44,829 nucleotides of DNA from a virus. The position numbers were made by a program, and so were the translations under genes. The stretch spans positions 1 to 44,829 of the IMG/VR virus record IMGVR_UViG_3300031841_004154; one strand, 5' to 3'. The notes under the pieces were generated by a model. That model worked only from the letters and a program-made list of their open reading frames with translations. It did no database searches and was not told where the DNA came from. Below are positions 20,217 to 29,408 of the stretch, piece after piece. The stretch's first letter is position 1. Each line of letters begins with the position of its first letter.

Positions 20217-21749
20217 ATGCAATTGGATGATTTTAATATTTGCCAATTTGAAGGCAAGATAAGAGAAATAAAAGAAGAGGAATTTGAGGCGTTCGGTTTA
20301 TCAGAAGGTTCTATAGCAGAGGCGGCTCAATCATTACTCCCAGAAGACTTTGATCCAGAACAGAATATAGATGTTCTGCCAGTTGTATTTAATTTGGCGA
20401 AAGTTAACGAGTTTAATAAAAATGGTGATGGGATTGATTCCAAGACAGCCGTGGCTGCCGTAAAAAGATTTATCAACAAGCCAATAAATATTGAACATAA
20501 AAAAGATAAAATAGTCGGCCATATGATTAATGCGTCCTTCTCTACACGAGAGTTTGACTTTAAAAATAACGACATTGAATCTTATGCCGACAAAACTGAG
20601 CCTTACTATATAAATGCAGCAGGTCTTATTTATAAACAAATCTACCCAAAATTAGCTGATGCAATAATGGAGGCTTCTGACGATAATGACGAGAGCTATC
20701 AATCCATTTCTGCAAGTTGGGAACTAGCCTTTAAAGAATATGAAGTGACATACGGTTCAAATATTTTAGAAGATTCTAAAGTGTTAACTGGTAGCGAAAA
20801 AGAAGAAAAAAAGCAGTATTTAAAGGGTTTAGGTGGAAAAGGGCAAGATGATGATGGAGTACCCGTCAATAGATTAATTATTGGAGAAACCTATCCTCTA
20901 GGTGCAGCTCTAACAAGAAATCCTGCCGCTGCGGTCAAAGGCATTTACCCTGATGAGCCTAAAGAAGAAAAAATGGAATCAGAAAAAATTTCCCTAAATA
21001 GCAATAAAAATGTAAATGCAGACAAATTTAAATTTATTTTTAATAATATGGACAAAGAACAATTCGATGAACTTATGGCTAAAGTTGGCGAAAGCGTTGC
21101 TTCTGTAGTGAAGCAAGAGTCTGAAGCTTCAACTATTGGCGAAATTATGCGTGATGCACTCACGGACCACAGCGAGTCTTGGAAATCCAAGGTCGAGCTT
21201 GAGCGGGAGGCTAAAGCCAAGGCTGAAGCCGATCTTTCTGAAGTTAAGGAAGCCCTTGACGCTACGAAAGAGGAATTAGAAACTCTTAAAGCTGAAGCTG
21301 AAGCTAAAGCAACTGCTGATCTTTTCAACGATAGAATGAATTTTATCGACAATGATTACGATCTTAATGAGCAGGAGCTTGAGTTAGTCACTGCTGAAGT
21401 CAAAGAATTGGAATCTACTGAAGAAGCTTTTGAAGCTTACAAAGGTAAATTGCAGGTTATCTTTGCTCACAAACTCAAGGCTAATATTGAAGCTAAAGAG
21501 GCTGAGATAAAAGCAAGAATCGAGGAAGCTGTTGCAAGTAAAACTGAAGCACAAGCTTTAGCAGAAGAGGGTGAGGCTCCAGAAGCCGATCCTGAGCCTG
21601 AGCCTGAGCCAGAAGAACCAGCAGAAGAGTTAGAAGTTGAAGAGGATGAAGAAGCAGAGGCTTCAATTCCAAACAACAATGCTGACGCTAGTGAAAAGAT
21701 TTCTTTGGTCGAAAGACTCAAGAAGAACTTCTCTGTAGAAGTATCCTAA
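20217..21749 (+). CDS. Prohead maturation protease fused to scaffold
   Basis: The N-terminal part (about 1-230) is a phage maturation protease: FINKPINIEHKKDKIVGHM holds the catalytic His (residue 94) and ESYQSISASWE the Ser (about 163). NRLIIGETYPLGAALTRNPA is the typical substrate-site region that follows. The C-terminal part (about 255-510) is a highly charged coiled coil ending in an acidic run and NNNADASEKISLVERLKK, as in scaffolds. ATG 20217 is favoured by the GTGTAA-N8 spacing. TTG 20223 would give a better distance to the AGGAGG. An in-frame ATG at 20973 (MESEKISLN) could make scaffold alone, like lambda C/Nu3. Confidence 0.82.
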   Translation: MQLDDFNICQFEGKIREIKEEEFEAFGLSEGSIAEAAQSLLPEDFDPEQNIDVLPVVFNLAKVNEFNKNGDGIDSKTAVAAVKRFINKPINIEHKKDKIVGHMINASFSTREFDFKNNDIESYADKTEPYYINAAGLIYKQIYPKLADAIMEASDDNDESYQSISASWELAFKEYEVTYGSNILEDSKVLTGSEKEEKKQYLKGLGGKGQDDDGVPVNRLIIGETYPLGAALTRNPAAAVKGIYPDEPKEEKMESEKISLNSNKNVNADKFKFIFNNMDKEQFDELMAKVGESVASVVKQESEASTIGEIMRDALTDHSESWKSKVELEREAKAKAEADLSEVKEALDATKEELETLKAEAEAKATADLFNDRMNFIDNDYDLNEQELELVTAEVKELESTEEAFEAYKGKLQVIFAHKLKANIEAKEAEIKARIEEAVASKTEAQALAEEGEAPEADPEPEPEPEEPAEELEVEEDEEAEASIPNNNADASEKISLVERLKKNFSVEVS

Positions 21750-21787
21750 TTAAACAATTAACTATTAACTATTAAATACTAATAATC

Positions 21788-22411
21788 ATGGCAAACGAAA
21801 TTACACGTTTATTGCCGTTTCGTCAATACGATGAGAATGATGTTGTAAACTTCTATTCTCTTGATGCCGAAACGGGTGAAGCGGGTTCTGTTGTTAGAGT
21901 TAGCTCTGCTAATTTAGACAATGAGCCTGTTAAGTATGTCGAAAGAACCGATAGTAATTCTTACGACAATACGTTGGGCCACGGACTATCTCTGTATCCA
22001 GAGGTAACTTATAAAGTTACTAAGTGTACAGGTACTGGGGCAACTCAGGTTCCGTTGGGAATTATGTTACGGGATGTCCGTGCAAAAGATGAAAATGGCG
22101 AAAATCTTCTCTACTATCCAGAGAAGAAAGAAGAGCTTCAGTGTGTCGTATCTGGAGAAGCTGTACCTATCGCAACGAAAGGTCTCTTCACTGTTAACAC
22201 AAGAGCGCTTGCTGGAGGTTTAGCTCCTGCAATCAACTCTCTTGCTGTTTGCTCTACTAACGGAACTCTTACTGGTGTTGCTCGCTCTGCGGCTTCAACA
22301 CAGCAGAAAGACGTAGCAGTTGGTAAATTTATCGCCACAGGTCAGCGTGAATCATCTAACACAACTGATGCTTTCGCTGGTTCATACGCAATCCTTAAAC
22401 TTGAACTGTAA
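21788..22411 (+). CDS. Putative capsid decoration or stabilisation protein
   Basis: The 207-residue product lies directly before the major capsid gene, the usual place of decoration proteins. It begins MANEITRLLPFRQYDENDVV and is beta-rich with small-residue stretches (VPLGIMLRDVRAKDENGENL, QCVVSGEAVPIATKGLFTVN), compatible with a trimer-forming beta-barrel such as the lambda gpD or DUF2190 types. The fold is inferred from position and composition. Only 19 bp separate it from the capsid gene, so the two are co-expressed. Confidence 0.65.
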   Translation: MANEITRLLPFRQYDENDVVNFYSLDAETGEAGSVVRVSSANLDNEPVKYVERTDSNSYDNTLGHGLSLYPEVTYKVTKCTGTGATQVPLGIMLRDVRAKDENGENLLYYPEKKEELQCVVSGEAVPIATKGLFTVNTRALAGGLAPAINSLAVCSTNGTLTGVARSAASTQQKDVAVGKFIATGQRESSNTTDAFAGSYAILKLEL

Positions 22412-22430
22412 TTAGGAGGAAATATTACTT

Positions 22431-23573
22431 ATGAAAATTACAATCAAAAGAACCGAAGATCAATTGGCCCTTGTGAGAGCAATGGGTTCAAATAATCGTG
22501 AGGAAGCTTATGAGGCACAAGCAGCAGTAGCTGATCTTCTTGGACCAGTGGTCTCTGAAGTTATCAACAACGCTCCAACAGTTGGAAATCTCTACACCAG
22601 CCTTTCGTATGGTGAAGATGATAATCCTTCTTTGCCTTTGGATCTTTTCCACGACATCACTGATGAGGACTACATTCAGGTGTATTCTCAGCAAGTAGCT
22701 GGTGGCCTTCCATACAGCCAAGTCTTTCCTGCTCACAACGAGCTTAAGTTCAGCACTTACACACTTGATAGCGCTCTTGCGTTTGACCGTAAGTATGTTC
22801 GTAAGGCTCGTCTTGATGTTGTCAGCAAGACTTTCACTAGGATGGCTCAAGAAGTTTTACTTAAGCAGACTAAAACTGCTTTTAATGTTCTTGCAACTGC
22901 ATTGGTTAAAGGACAGGGAACTTCCGCAACTGCTGGTAGCCAAATCATTGGCTCCACAACTGAAAACCGTTTCGTCCTTGACGACTTCAACCGCTTGATC
23001 ACAAAGAGCAAGCGTATTAACAGTTCCTTCAATGGAGGTACTCCTGTTGGTGGAGTTAAGTCTGGGATCACGGATCTTTTAGTTTCTCCAGAAATGGTTG
23101 AGCAGCTCCGCTCTATGGCTTACAACCCAATCAATACAATTGATGCTGATGGTGGTGCTGCTTCTGCGGCAGACGGTCAAGTAGCTCCAGACGTTCTTCG
23201 TCAAGAGTTATTTAGCGCCGCTGGACTTCCATCTTTCTATGGTATTAATATCATGGAGATCAATCAGATGGGTATCAACCAAACCTTCAACAAGCTTTTC
23301 GCAGCAGTTGTTACTGCTGAGGGTGCTACTGTTGTAGGTGGAGGTAACACTGGAACCTTTAGTCAAACTGATGACGAAATCGTTATCGGTATCGACCGCA
23401 GCAAAGACGCTCTTATACGTCCTGTTGTTATCGGTGAAGGCTCACCTTCAGAGTTGCAAGTTCTCGTTGATGACCAGTTCTCAGTTCGCCAGAACAAGAT
23501 TGGTTACTACGGTAAAGTCGAAGAGGGCCGCATCTGCATTGATGACCGCGCTCTTATCGGACTTGCTGTTTAA
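22431..23573 (+). CDS. Major capsid protein
   Basis: The 380-residue protein is placed as expected after protease/scaffold and decoration genes and before a strong terminator. It has a long helix segment (FDRKYVRKARLDVVSKTFTR), a central Gly/Ala-rich variable part, and a C-terminal beta region (LQVLVDDQFSVRQNKIGYYG, ALIGLAV), consistent with an HK97 fold of the T4/large-phage style. A strong ribosome site (AGGAGG, 12 nt before ATG) and many C-ending codons suggest high expression. It has no long N-terminal delta domain, matching a separate scaffold. Confidence 0.88.
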   Translation: MKITIKRTEDQLALVRAMGSNNREEAYEAQAAVADLLGPVVSEVINNAPTVGNLYTSLSYGEDDNPSLPLDLFHDITDEDYIQVYSQQVAGGLPYSQVFPAHNELKFSTYTLDSALAFDRKYVRKARLDVVSKTFTRMAQEVLLKQTKTAFNVLATALVKGQGTSATAGSQIIGSTTENRFVLDDFNRLITKSKRINSSFNGGTPVGGVKSGITDLLVSPEMVEQLRSMAYNPINTIDADGGAASAADGQVAPDVLRQELFSAAGLPSFYGINIMEINQMGINQTFNKLFAAVVTAEGATVVGGGNTGTFSQTDDEIVIGIDRSKDALIRPVVIGEGSPSELQVLVDDQFSVRQNKIGYYGKVEEGRICIDDRALIGLAV

Positions 23574-23599
23574 TCGACAAACAAGCATTCGATATCTTA

Positions 23600-23632
23600 A
23601 GAGTCGCCTCGAAAGGGGCGGCTCTTTTTTTT
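23600..23632 (+). terminator. Intrinsic terminator after the major capsid gene
   Basis: AGAGTCGCCTC, GAAA tetraloop and GGGGCGGCTCT form an 11-bp stem with two G-T wobbles, followed by at least seven T residues. It isolates capsid-level transcription from the connector genes. Confidence 0.95.
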
Positions 23633-23664
23633 GATATTTTAATTAAAATTGATATTATATATAT

Positions 23665-24381
23665 ATGAGCAAGAAAAAGTCTGTAAAGAAAATGACGGTA
23701 TCTAAGGGTGTAGAAAAGAAAAATTTAGATGAATTTGATGTAACGGATGGCAAAGAAAGAGGGATGGAAGAAATAAAAGAAGAAAAAGAACTTGATGATC
23801 TTCTTGGTGGACCTCAGCTAAACCCCTATGGAACTTTGAGTAAAGATGTATTTGAAGAAAGATTAAATTCTTCATCAGCTTCTGAGCTTAAGGATTTAGC
23901 GGCTAGGGTTGGTGTTCCTAAAGAAAGGAATTCTACTTTATTAAAAAAATCTTTACTTCAATCTTTTGAGTCTTATGCCAGCAAACAAAGCGCAAACGAT
24001 GAGGCAACTGTAAGGCTTGCAAATGTCTTAAAAGGGGCAAATGAAGAGAAAAGAAACAAAAGACAAAAAGATTTAGATGATGTTAAAGAACTTGAAGAAT
24101 TACTTGGAATGCCTCAAATGAATCCTTATGGCACTTTAAATAGAGATGTTTTTAGACAGAAATTAGAATCTTTATCTGCCGCAGATCTTACAGATATGGC
24201 TGCAAGGGTTGGTGTTCCTAGAGAGAGAAATATGAATCTTTTGAGAAAGTCTTTACTTAAATCTTTCGATTTTTACGCCCAAAAACACAACGTTACTGTA
24301 CAAGGCAACGCTAAACCAATTATCGACCCAAGTTCCCCAGACTATGAAAAAACTGTAAAGTTATTTAAAGATTTACTATAA
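23665..24381 (+). CDS. Protein with two LEM/HeH-like repeats
   Basis: The 238-residue product contains the same unit of about 65 residues twice (about residues 48-113 and 150-218). Each has NPYGTL, a DVF helix start, LAARVGVPKERN or MAARVGVPRERN, then LLKKSLLQSF or LLRKSLLKSF. This helix-extended-helix look matches HeH/LEM/SAP-type units, which bind DNA or proteins. The N-terminus is Lys-rich. It lies between capsid and connector genes, so a packaged internal or head-completion protein is plausible. No GTGTAA motif is found here. Confidence 0.65.
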   Translation: MSKKKSVKKMTVSKGVEKKNLDEFDVTDGKERGMEEIKEEKELDDLLGGPQLNPYGTLSKDVFEERLNSSSASELKDLAARVGVPKERNSTLLKKSLLQSFESYASKQSANDEATVRLANVLKGANEEKRNKRQKDLDDVKELEELLGMPQMNPYGTLNRDVFRQKLESLSAADLTDMAARVGVPRERNMNLLRKSLLKSFDFYAQKHNVTVQGNAKPIIDPSSPDYEKTVKLFKDLL

Positions 24382-24385
24382 CTTT

Positions 24386-24883
24386 ATGAATGACTTTGGG
24401 CAATTAGCTAGTGAAATAATTACATACGACTTTCCAAATGATACAGGTACTTATGGTACTGGGTATGTTTCTGGCTGGTTGGAAGTTAATTTAGGTGAGC
24501 TAAATGGTCTAACTCATGAAGAATTTTCTGGAAATGCTACAGGAGCTATAGAGTATGCCGCTGGCTCTGGTTTAATGCCAATAGAGAAAAAGATTTTCAG
24601 AAGTTTATATGAAATTCATTATTATCAAAAATCAGCCAGAGAATCTCTTAGAGGGTTTACTTATGACTCTTCTGTTGATTGGATTACAATCAAAGAGGGA
24701 GATACAACTCTACAAAGACAAAATAAAAATTCTGTTGCTAAAACATATAGAGACTTAGAAGAAATGGCTGTTGAGAGATTAGACAATCTTTTATATCAAT
24801 ATAATTCTACAAAATCTTCCCCACTTCAAGTCGCTGGTACAGATGGAACTTCCTCTATATTAATTCCAGATGAAACAGACTAA
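24386..24883 (+). CDS. Putative head-tail adaptor protein
   Basis: The 165-residue product is mainly helical (KIFRSLYEIHYYQKSARESL, NSVAKTYRDLEEMAVERLDN) and follows the head genes 4 bp after the repeat-containing gene. Helical proteins of this size in this place are the gp6/gp15-type adaptors that bind the portal. No sequence-level family is visible. The TAATG junction with the next gene shows coupling. Confidence 0.6.
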   Translation: MNDFGQLASEIITYDFPNDTGTYGTGYVSGWLEVNLGELNGLTHEEFSGNATGAIEYAAGSGLMPIEKKIFRSLYEIHYYQKSARESLRGFTYDSSVDWITIKEGDTTLQRQNKNSVAKTYRDLEEMAVERLDNLLYQYNSTKSSPLQVAGTDGTSSILIPDETD

Positions 24884-25332
24884 TGGCATCTTTACTCACA
24901 GATGCAGAAAAGACTGCAATAAATAGCGCCCTATCTGATGTCCATGATACATTTGCTAGAGATATTTATGTTTATGTTAAAGAGGCTTCTAGTGTTCCAG
25001 CAGAATTAAATTACAATCCTTTGTATGGTAGAAGGAAAAATACAGCAAGTTTGCCATCTAATGACAATATACTTACAAAATACACCTTTGCTGCGCGTAT
25101 ATTCTACAATAACAGGCAGCCAGAGGAAATTGTGGATGCGAACGCCCAAATGAACTTGCTAGCCTCTGACGGCAAAATACGGATCAAAGTCAAGTCAGAT
25201 GCATATGAAAAAATTAAAATATGCTCCAGAATAGAAGTTGATGATGAACTTTATGTAGTAGATGGTGATCCTAAGATTGTAGGCCCATTTGATTCTCAAT
25301 TTTATTCTATATATTTAAAACGTGAAAACTAA
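24883..25332 (+). CDS. Putative head-closure or head-tail joining protein
   Basis: The 149-residue product ends with a beta pattern common in head-closure (stopper) proteins: IKVKSDAYEKIKICSRIEVD, then ELYVVDGDPKIVGPF and FYSIYLKR. It is the second gene of a TAATG-linked connector series. The role rests on that pattern and the order head, adaptor, stopper, tail. Confidence 0.65.
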   Translation: MASLLTDAEKTAINSALSDVHDTFARDIYVYVKEASSVPAELNYNPLYGRRKNTASLPSNDNILTKYTFAARIFYNNRQPEEIVDANAQMNLLASDGKIRIKVKSDAYEKIKICSRIEVDDELYVVDGDPKIVGPFDSQFYSIYLKREN

Positions 25333-25964
25333 TGCCAAGACAAGGTTTTTTATCAGCAGGTAAATTCCAAGTCACAGTTAACGCAAAAGAGTTATTAAAA
25401 GAGTTAACTGTCGATAACGACAGGGCAATGGGGACAACTATAAGAAACTATATCGCTCCTAAGTTGCAACAAAAGCAGGAAAGATTAGTTAAAAACTTTA
25501 AAACAAACAAAATAACTGTAGAATTAAAAGCTGGCCCAACAGCTTCAAATACTAGTGGTGTTTTAGGAGGTTATGGTAACTTATTTTCATTTATTGGTTT
25601 TGATGCTGGGACAGACCCGACTGATGTTATTGAAAAAATATTTGAGCAAAAATTTAGATTCAGGGTTAGAAGAATAAATAAAACAGGAAAATATAAAATA
25701 ACTTTTTTTATTCCTAGTATAGAAGAGATTTATGCCTTAACACCTATGCCTTGGGCATCTGGATCTAGCTGGGTTGATGGTATAGAAAAAGGAATGAGTA
25801 ATGTTGGTAGTTATTTGTATAGCTCTAGAGGTTTCGGACAATCTAGGGCTGGAACAGGTTTACAAGCCAAAAACAAGTCTTCTGGTGTAACTTTTAGAAA
25901 CACACCATACATAACAAGACTTTTAAATAATTTTAAAAGAACTTTAGTCAATTTTACTAAATGA
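25332..25964 (+). CDS. Putative tail-completion or neck protein
   Basis: The 210-residue basic product begins with a strand and helix (GKFQVTVNAKELLKELTVDN), then many Arg/Lys and Gly/Ser segments, and ends NFKRTLVNFTK. Its place after the stopper and the basic helix-rich sequence suggest an HK97 gp10-like neck protein. No motif is decisive. It is linked by TAATG upstream and ATGA downstream. Confidence 0.5.
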   Translation: MPRQGFLSAGKFQVTVNAKELLKELTVDNDRAMGTTIRNYIAPKLQQKQERLVKNFKTNKITVELKAGPTASNTSGVLGGYGNLFSFIGFDAGTDPTDVIEKIFEQKFRFRVRRINKTGKYKITFFIPSIEEIYALTPMPWASGSSWVDGIEKGMSNVGSYLYSSRGFGQSRAGTGLQAKNKSSGVTFRNTPYITRLLNNFKRTLVNFTK

Positions 25965-26836
25965 AGGCACAATTTGATCAGACATTACTATCAAGTTTTT
26001 ACTTGTGGTTTGAGAATTATTTATTAAAAGATAATTCGAAGGCTTATTCTACAGGAGTTAGCAATACATTTAAATATGTGGATTTCCCTGATATTCCAAG
26101 TAGTCATTATGGGTATCAGGGCCAATTCAAGCAATTAGTAGGAGAATACAATGTCGATGTCCCTAATTCTGGGTTTTTCTCAGATGGTGGTTTTGTTACT
26201 GGAGATTATGATAATAATGGCGGAGTATTTACAGATTACGATAACGGAAGATTGATATTTCCTGTATATTCTGGTACTGGTCTAACATTGACCGCTAATT
26301 CTACTGTAAAAGAAGTAAATACTTATATTTCTTACGATGGTGATTTAGAGACTATTTTACATTCAGATTTCAAAGAAGCTGGTGCTAGTTATCCTTATCA
26401 ATACTCAAAAGATAGCGAGTTGGATGAGCAAGTATTCTTTCTGCCAGCTTGTTTTATTTCTTTAGCTTCTTCTGATAATACAGAGTTTTCTTTTGGCGGT
26501 GAAGAGAATACAGAGTCCAGAGTAAGGGTTATGATCCTCAGCTCTGATAATTATATCATGGATTCTGTTATGTCGTTATTTAGAGATTCAGTTAGAAATG
26601 ACTTTAAAAATGTGCCTTATGAAGATTTTCCATATGGCCCATTTTATTCTATAAAAAATTATCCCTATACTTATGATGGGCTAATTTCAGGGTTATCAAG
26701 CCCAGAAACTACTCATATTGACAATGTAACTGTATCTAAAGTTGTTTCAGAGCAACTAAGAGAAAACTTAAATAAGGGCATTTCTATTGGTTTTATAGAC
26801 TTTGATTTATGTACTTACCGTTTCCCTAGGCTATAA
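25961..26836 (+). CDS. Putative tail terminator or virion structural protein
   Basis: The 291-residue product is rich in Tyr, Asp and Ser with many turn-forming stretches (GDYDNNGGVFTDYDNGRLIF). It overlaps the neck gene by ATGA and lies directly before the tail tube gene, the place of a tail terminator. It is longer than usual terminators, so another neck role is possible. Confidence 0.5.
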   Translation: MKAQFDQTLLSSFYLWFENYLLKDNSKAYSTGVSNTFKYVDFPDIPSSHYGYQGQFKQLVGEYNVDVPNSGFFSDGGFVTGDYDNNGGVFTDYDNGRLIFPVYSGTGLTLTANSTVKEVNTYISYDGDLETILHSDFKEAGASYPYQYSKDSELDEQVFFLPACFISLASSDNTEFSFGGEENTESRVRVMILSSDNYIMDSVMSLFRDSVRNDFKNVPYEDFPYGPFYSIKNYPYTYDGLISGLSSPETTHIDNVTVSKVVSEQLRENLNKGISIGFIDFDLCTYRFPRL

Positions 26837-26840
26837 AATA

Positions 26841-26848
26841 GTGTAAAG
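26841..26848 (+). promoter_or_regulatory. GTGTAA late-type motif upstream of the tail tube gene
   Basis: GTGTAAAG lies after ATAAAATA in the 41-bp gap, 31 nt (from the hexamer) before ATG 26878. If used, this copy would leave a short leader. Confidence 0.45.
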
Positions 26849-26877
26849 ATGGTTAAACATTTTTATTCTTAAATTTT

Positions 26878-28071
26878 ATGGCAACTAGAACACGAGTAAT
26901 TTCACAATCAAAAGCTGTATTTGTTGGCCCCACAGGATACCCTGTCGCCACTGGTTATATACCTGATCAGCTACACCGTATCGACACTTTTTCCTTTGAC
27001 ATCGACATCGCAGGAGCAAGGCAAGATATTAGAGAATTTGGTCAATTAGCAAGAATTGACTCTTTAACAATGTCGGACTTAAATCCTAGTATTTCCTTTG
27101 GATATTATTTCACCGATGGGGAAAATGAGGCTAGGTTGGGCTTTAGTGATAATGGCATCACTAGTGCTGGCGATCCGTTAGGTCAGTTTATATCAGGAAT
27201 AATAACTGAAGATCCAAACAAAAAAGTAAAAAACCTTTATGTTTTAACAGCTAAAGAAGGTATTGATGCTTTTAATAGTGGAGAATTGATAAAGCCAGCA
27301 GTTAGATCGGCATGTGATGCAGTTAACTTTGGTAATGTTGTTATTAATAATTATTCTGCAAGTTTTGCTGTTGGAGATATTCCAAGAGTTGATATTGAGG
27401 CAGAGGCTTCAAATATAGATTTTATAGCTGATACATATAGTGGATTTATAAATCCAGCTATAGATGATGAAGCTAACAGATTAGCTGGAACAGGATCTTT
27501 GGCTGGTGTACTTGATAATGGAACATTTAAATCTCCTTCTACTGGAGATTCTTCATTAACTGTTTTAAGACCAGAAGATATTACAATTACATTTAGTTCT
27601 CCTAGTTTCGACATGGGAGGTACTAACTTTAGTGATATGCATGTTCAAAGTGCGTCTATTGATGTTCCTTTATCTAGAGGTAACATTGAAGCCCTTGGTA
27701 AAGCAAGAGCTGTTGCTAAACCGCTTGAGTTCCCAATTGATGTTACTATGTCATTTAGCTCATTATTAAAAAATATTGACGCGGGTGCTTTGAATTTAGT
27801 TCTTACTGGAACTGCTGGAGATCAAAAGACTAATATAACACTTTCTATCACTGATAGAAATGGAAATCATGCATCTAAATTCATTCTTCAGGGGGCGCAG
27901 TTAGATAGTCAGGCATTTAGTCAAGGCTTAGATGATAATGAGACTGTAGACCTTACATTCTCTGCACAGATTGGTGGACCTAATACAACAGGTCAAGGTT
28001 TATTCTATACTGGATCATTTGATGGCGTTGTTGATGGAACTGGGTCAACAAATAATACATATGTAGTCTAA
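26878..28071 (+). CDS. Major tail tube protein (putative)
   Basis: The 397-residue product begins MATRTRVISQSKAVFVGPTG and is beta-rich with repeated patterns of ordered strands ending in sandwich-like parts (VVINNYSASFAVGDIPRVDI, DVTMSFSSLLKNIDAGALNL, TNITLSITDRNGNHASKFIL). It precedes tape measure genes and is followed by its own terminator, as for an abundant tube protein. A related protein is encoded next. The tube assignment is by position and composition. Confidence 0.68.
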   Translation: MATRTRVISQSKAVFVGPTGYPVATGYIPDQLHRIDTFSFDIDIAGARQDIREFGQLARIDSLTMSDLNPSISFGYYFTDGENEARLGFSDNGITSAGDPLGQFISGIITEDPNKKVKNLYVLTAKEGIDAFNSGELIKPAVRSACDAVNFGNVVINNYSASFAVGDIPRVDIEAEASNIDFIADTYSGFINPAIDDEANRLAGTGSLAGVLDNGTFKSPSTGDSSLTVLRPEDITITFSSPSFDMGGTNFSDMHVQSASIDVPLSRGNIEALGKARAVAKPLEFPIDVTMSFSSLLKNIDAGALNLVLTGTAGDQKTNITLSITDRNGNHASKFILQGAQLDSQAFSQGLDDNETVDLTFSAQIGGPNTTGQGLFYTGSFDGVVDGTGSTNNTYVV

Positions 28072-28087
28072 AAGAATTACATAAATT

Positions 28088-28118
28088 TAAAAGCCTCGCC
28101 TACGGGCGGGGCTTTTTT
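28088..28118 (+). terminator. Intrinsic terminator after the tail tube gene
   Basis: AAAGCCTCGCC, a TACG tetraloop and GGCGGGGCTTT form an 11-bp stem with one wobble pair, closed by the stable UNCG-class loop and followed by a T-run. The next late motif begins 2 bp downstream. Confidence 0.95.
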
Positions 28119-28120
28119 AT

Positions 28121-28128
28121 GTGTAATA
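28121..28128 (+). promoter_or_regulatory. GTGTAA late-type promoter motif
   Basis: GTGTAATA, then 6 nt, then ATG 28135. It directly follows a strong terminator, so the downstream genes need a new start of transcription here. That makes this the best-supported copy. Confidence 0.72.
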
Positions 28129-28134
28129 TACAGT

Positions 28135-28986
28135 ATGGCATTAGATAGAGTTCATTCTAGCGAAACTCAGTTATTTTATACTGGAGTTAGAGTACCTGCT
28201 GTTCAGTCAATTAGCTTTTCTACAGATAAAAGTTCTACGGACTTGAGACCTTTGGGCGATTTATCGTATAAAGAGAGAATACTTAATTCTAATCAAACAA
28301 CCAATTTTTCTTATTCTATTTTACTTACAACTGGCGCTAGCGCTTTAGATCCTTTTTATACATTTCAAGAGCAAGAAATCGGTTTTTTATCTACGCGAAA
28401 TTATGGATTTAATATTCGAGATTTTGCGGGCCAAAATACAATAACAGGAGCTTACCTAACTTCTTATAGTTTAGAAGGTTCTGTTGGAGGTTTTGTTAGA
28501 GGTACATCTTCCTATGAAGCTGATGATGTATCATATACTGCATCTAATTCCATAGATTTTACTGATTTATCTAGCGATAACTTTAATGTTTTTATACCTA
28601 GAAATATAGAAATCACTTCTTCGAGTTTAAGTTCAGAGGGTGGCAGCACTTCAACTTTGAATATACAAAATTTTAATATTAATGTAGGAATAACTAGAAG
28701 ACCAGTCAATATACTTGGTTCAAGAACTCCTGAATTTAGATATCCAGAATTACCCATTGATGGCTCTTTTGATATAAGCTTTTTGAAAAATTCTGTTACA
28801 GGTATAGATTTATCATCATTAGTTGTCGATACAGGAACAATGAGTGTAGATTTAAAAAGTGATGATGGCTTAACTCAAATGTCATATACTATGAAACAAT
28901 GCTCTTTAAAATCAGTTTCTGAGTCTATTGATTTAGATGGCAATAACTCTATTAACTTTTCTTACACATTCTGCGTAAAAAAATGA
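28135..28986 (+). CDS. Second tail tube-like protein
   Basis: The 283-residue product resembles the major tube protein in style: YLTSYSLEGSVGGFVRGTSS with EADDVSYTASNSIDF here corresponds to NNYSASFAVGDIPRVDIEAE with ASNIDF there, and both end in strand-rich sandwich segments. It may be a tube paralogue such as a minor tube or tube-initiating protein. It follows a terminator and a GTGTAA motif, so its level can be set separately. Confidence 0.6.
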   Translation: MALDRVHSSETQLFYTGVRVPAVQSISFSTDKSSTDLRPLGDLSYKERILNSNQTTNFSYSILLTTGASALDPFYTFQEQEIGFLSTRNYGFNIRDFAGQNTITGAYLTSYSLEGSVGGFVRGTSSYEADDVSYTASNSIDFTDLSSDNFNVFIPRNIEITSSSLSSEGGSTSTLNIQNFNINVGITRRPVNILGSRTPEFRYPELPIDGSFDISFLKNSVTGIDLSSLVVDTGTMSVDLKSDDGLTQMSYTMKQCSLKSVSESIDLDGNNSINFSYTFCVKK

Positions 28987-29366
28987 AAGTAAGCGGATCT
29001 TTAGACGGTTTTAAAAATAGCATTATAGATGTAGATATTTACATTGATGCTCCTTATAGCGGTTTCAACTTTACAGTCGCTGAAACTGGAGCTGGCGTAA
29101 AGTATGATATATTTAGTTTTACTGGCTCAGAAGGTCACATTGTAGATCAAAGTGGTCATTTTTTTGGCGGTTATAGAAGTGGCGAATATGTGAATATTAA
29201 AACTCATTTTGATTATGATAATTCTAAATTTAAGTACTACTTCAATAATACTTTAATAGCCAATAATATGGTTCCCGCTACTTCTAGCAAGGTTGCAAAT
29301 TACATAGAGTTTGAAAAGCATGGCAACTCCACTTTGCAGGTTAATGTCACTGGGCAAGGCGCTTAA
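28983..29366 (+). CDS. Small beta-sandwich-like protein, 127 residues
   Basis: The product begins MKVSGSLDGFKNSIIDVDIY and alternates hydrophobic strands with Gly/Ser/Asn loops (YVNIKTHFDYDNSKFKYYFN), reminiscent of carbohydrate-binding or lectin-like sandwiches. It overlaps the tube paralogue by ATGA. It could decorate the tail or act as a small adhesin. Family unknown. An AT-rich stem (AATTGAT and ATCAATT) follows at about 29370-29390. Confidence 0.5.
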   Translation: MKVSGSLDGFKNSIIDVDIYIDAPYSGFNFTVAETGAGVKYDIFSFTGSEGHIVDQSGHFFGGYRSGEYVNIKTHFDYDNSKFKYYFNNTLIANNMVPATSSKVANYIEFEKHGNSTLQVNVTGQGA

Positions 29367-29408
29367 TTTAATTGATTTTAATATCAATTTTTAATATAAT
29401 AATATTGT

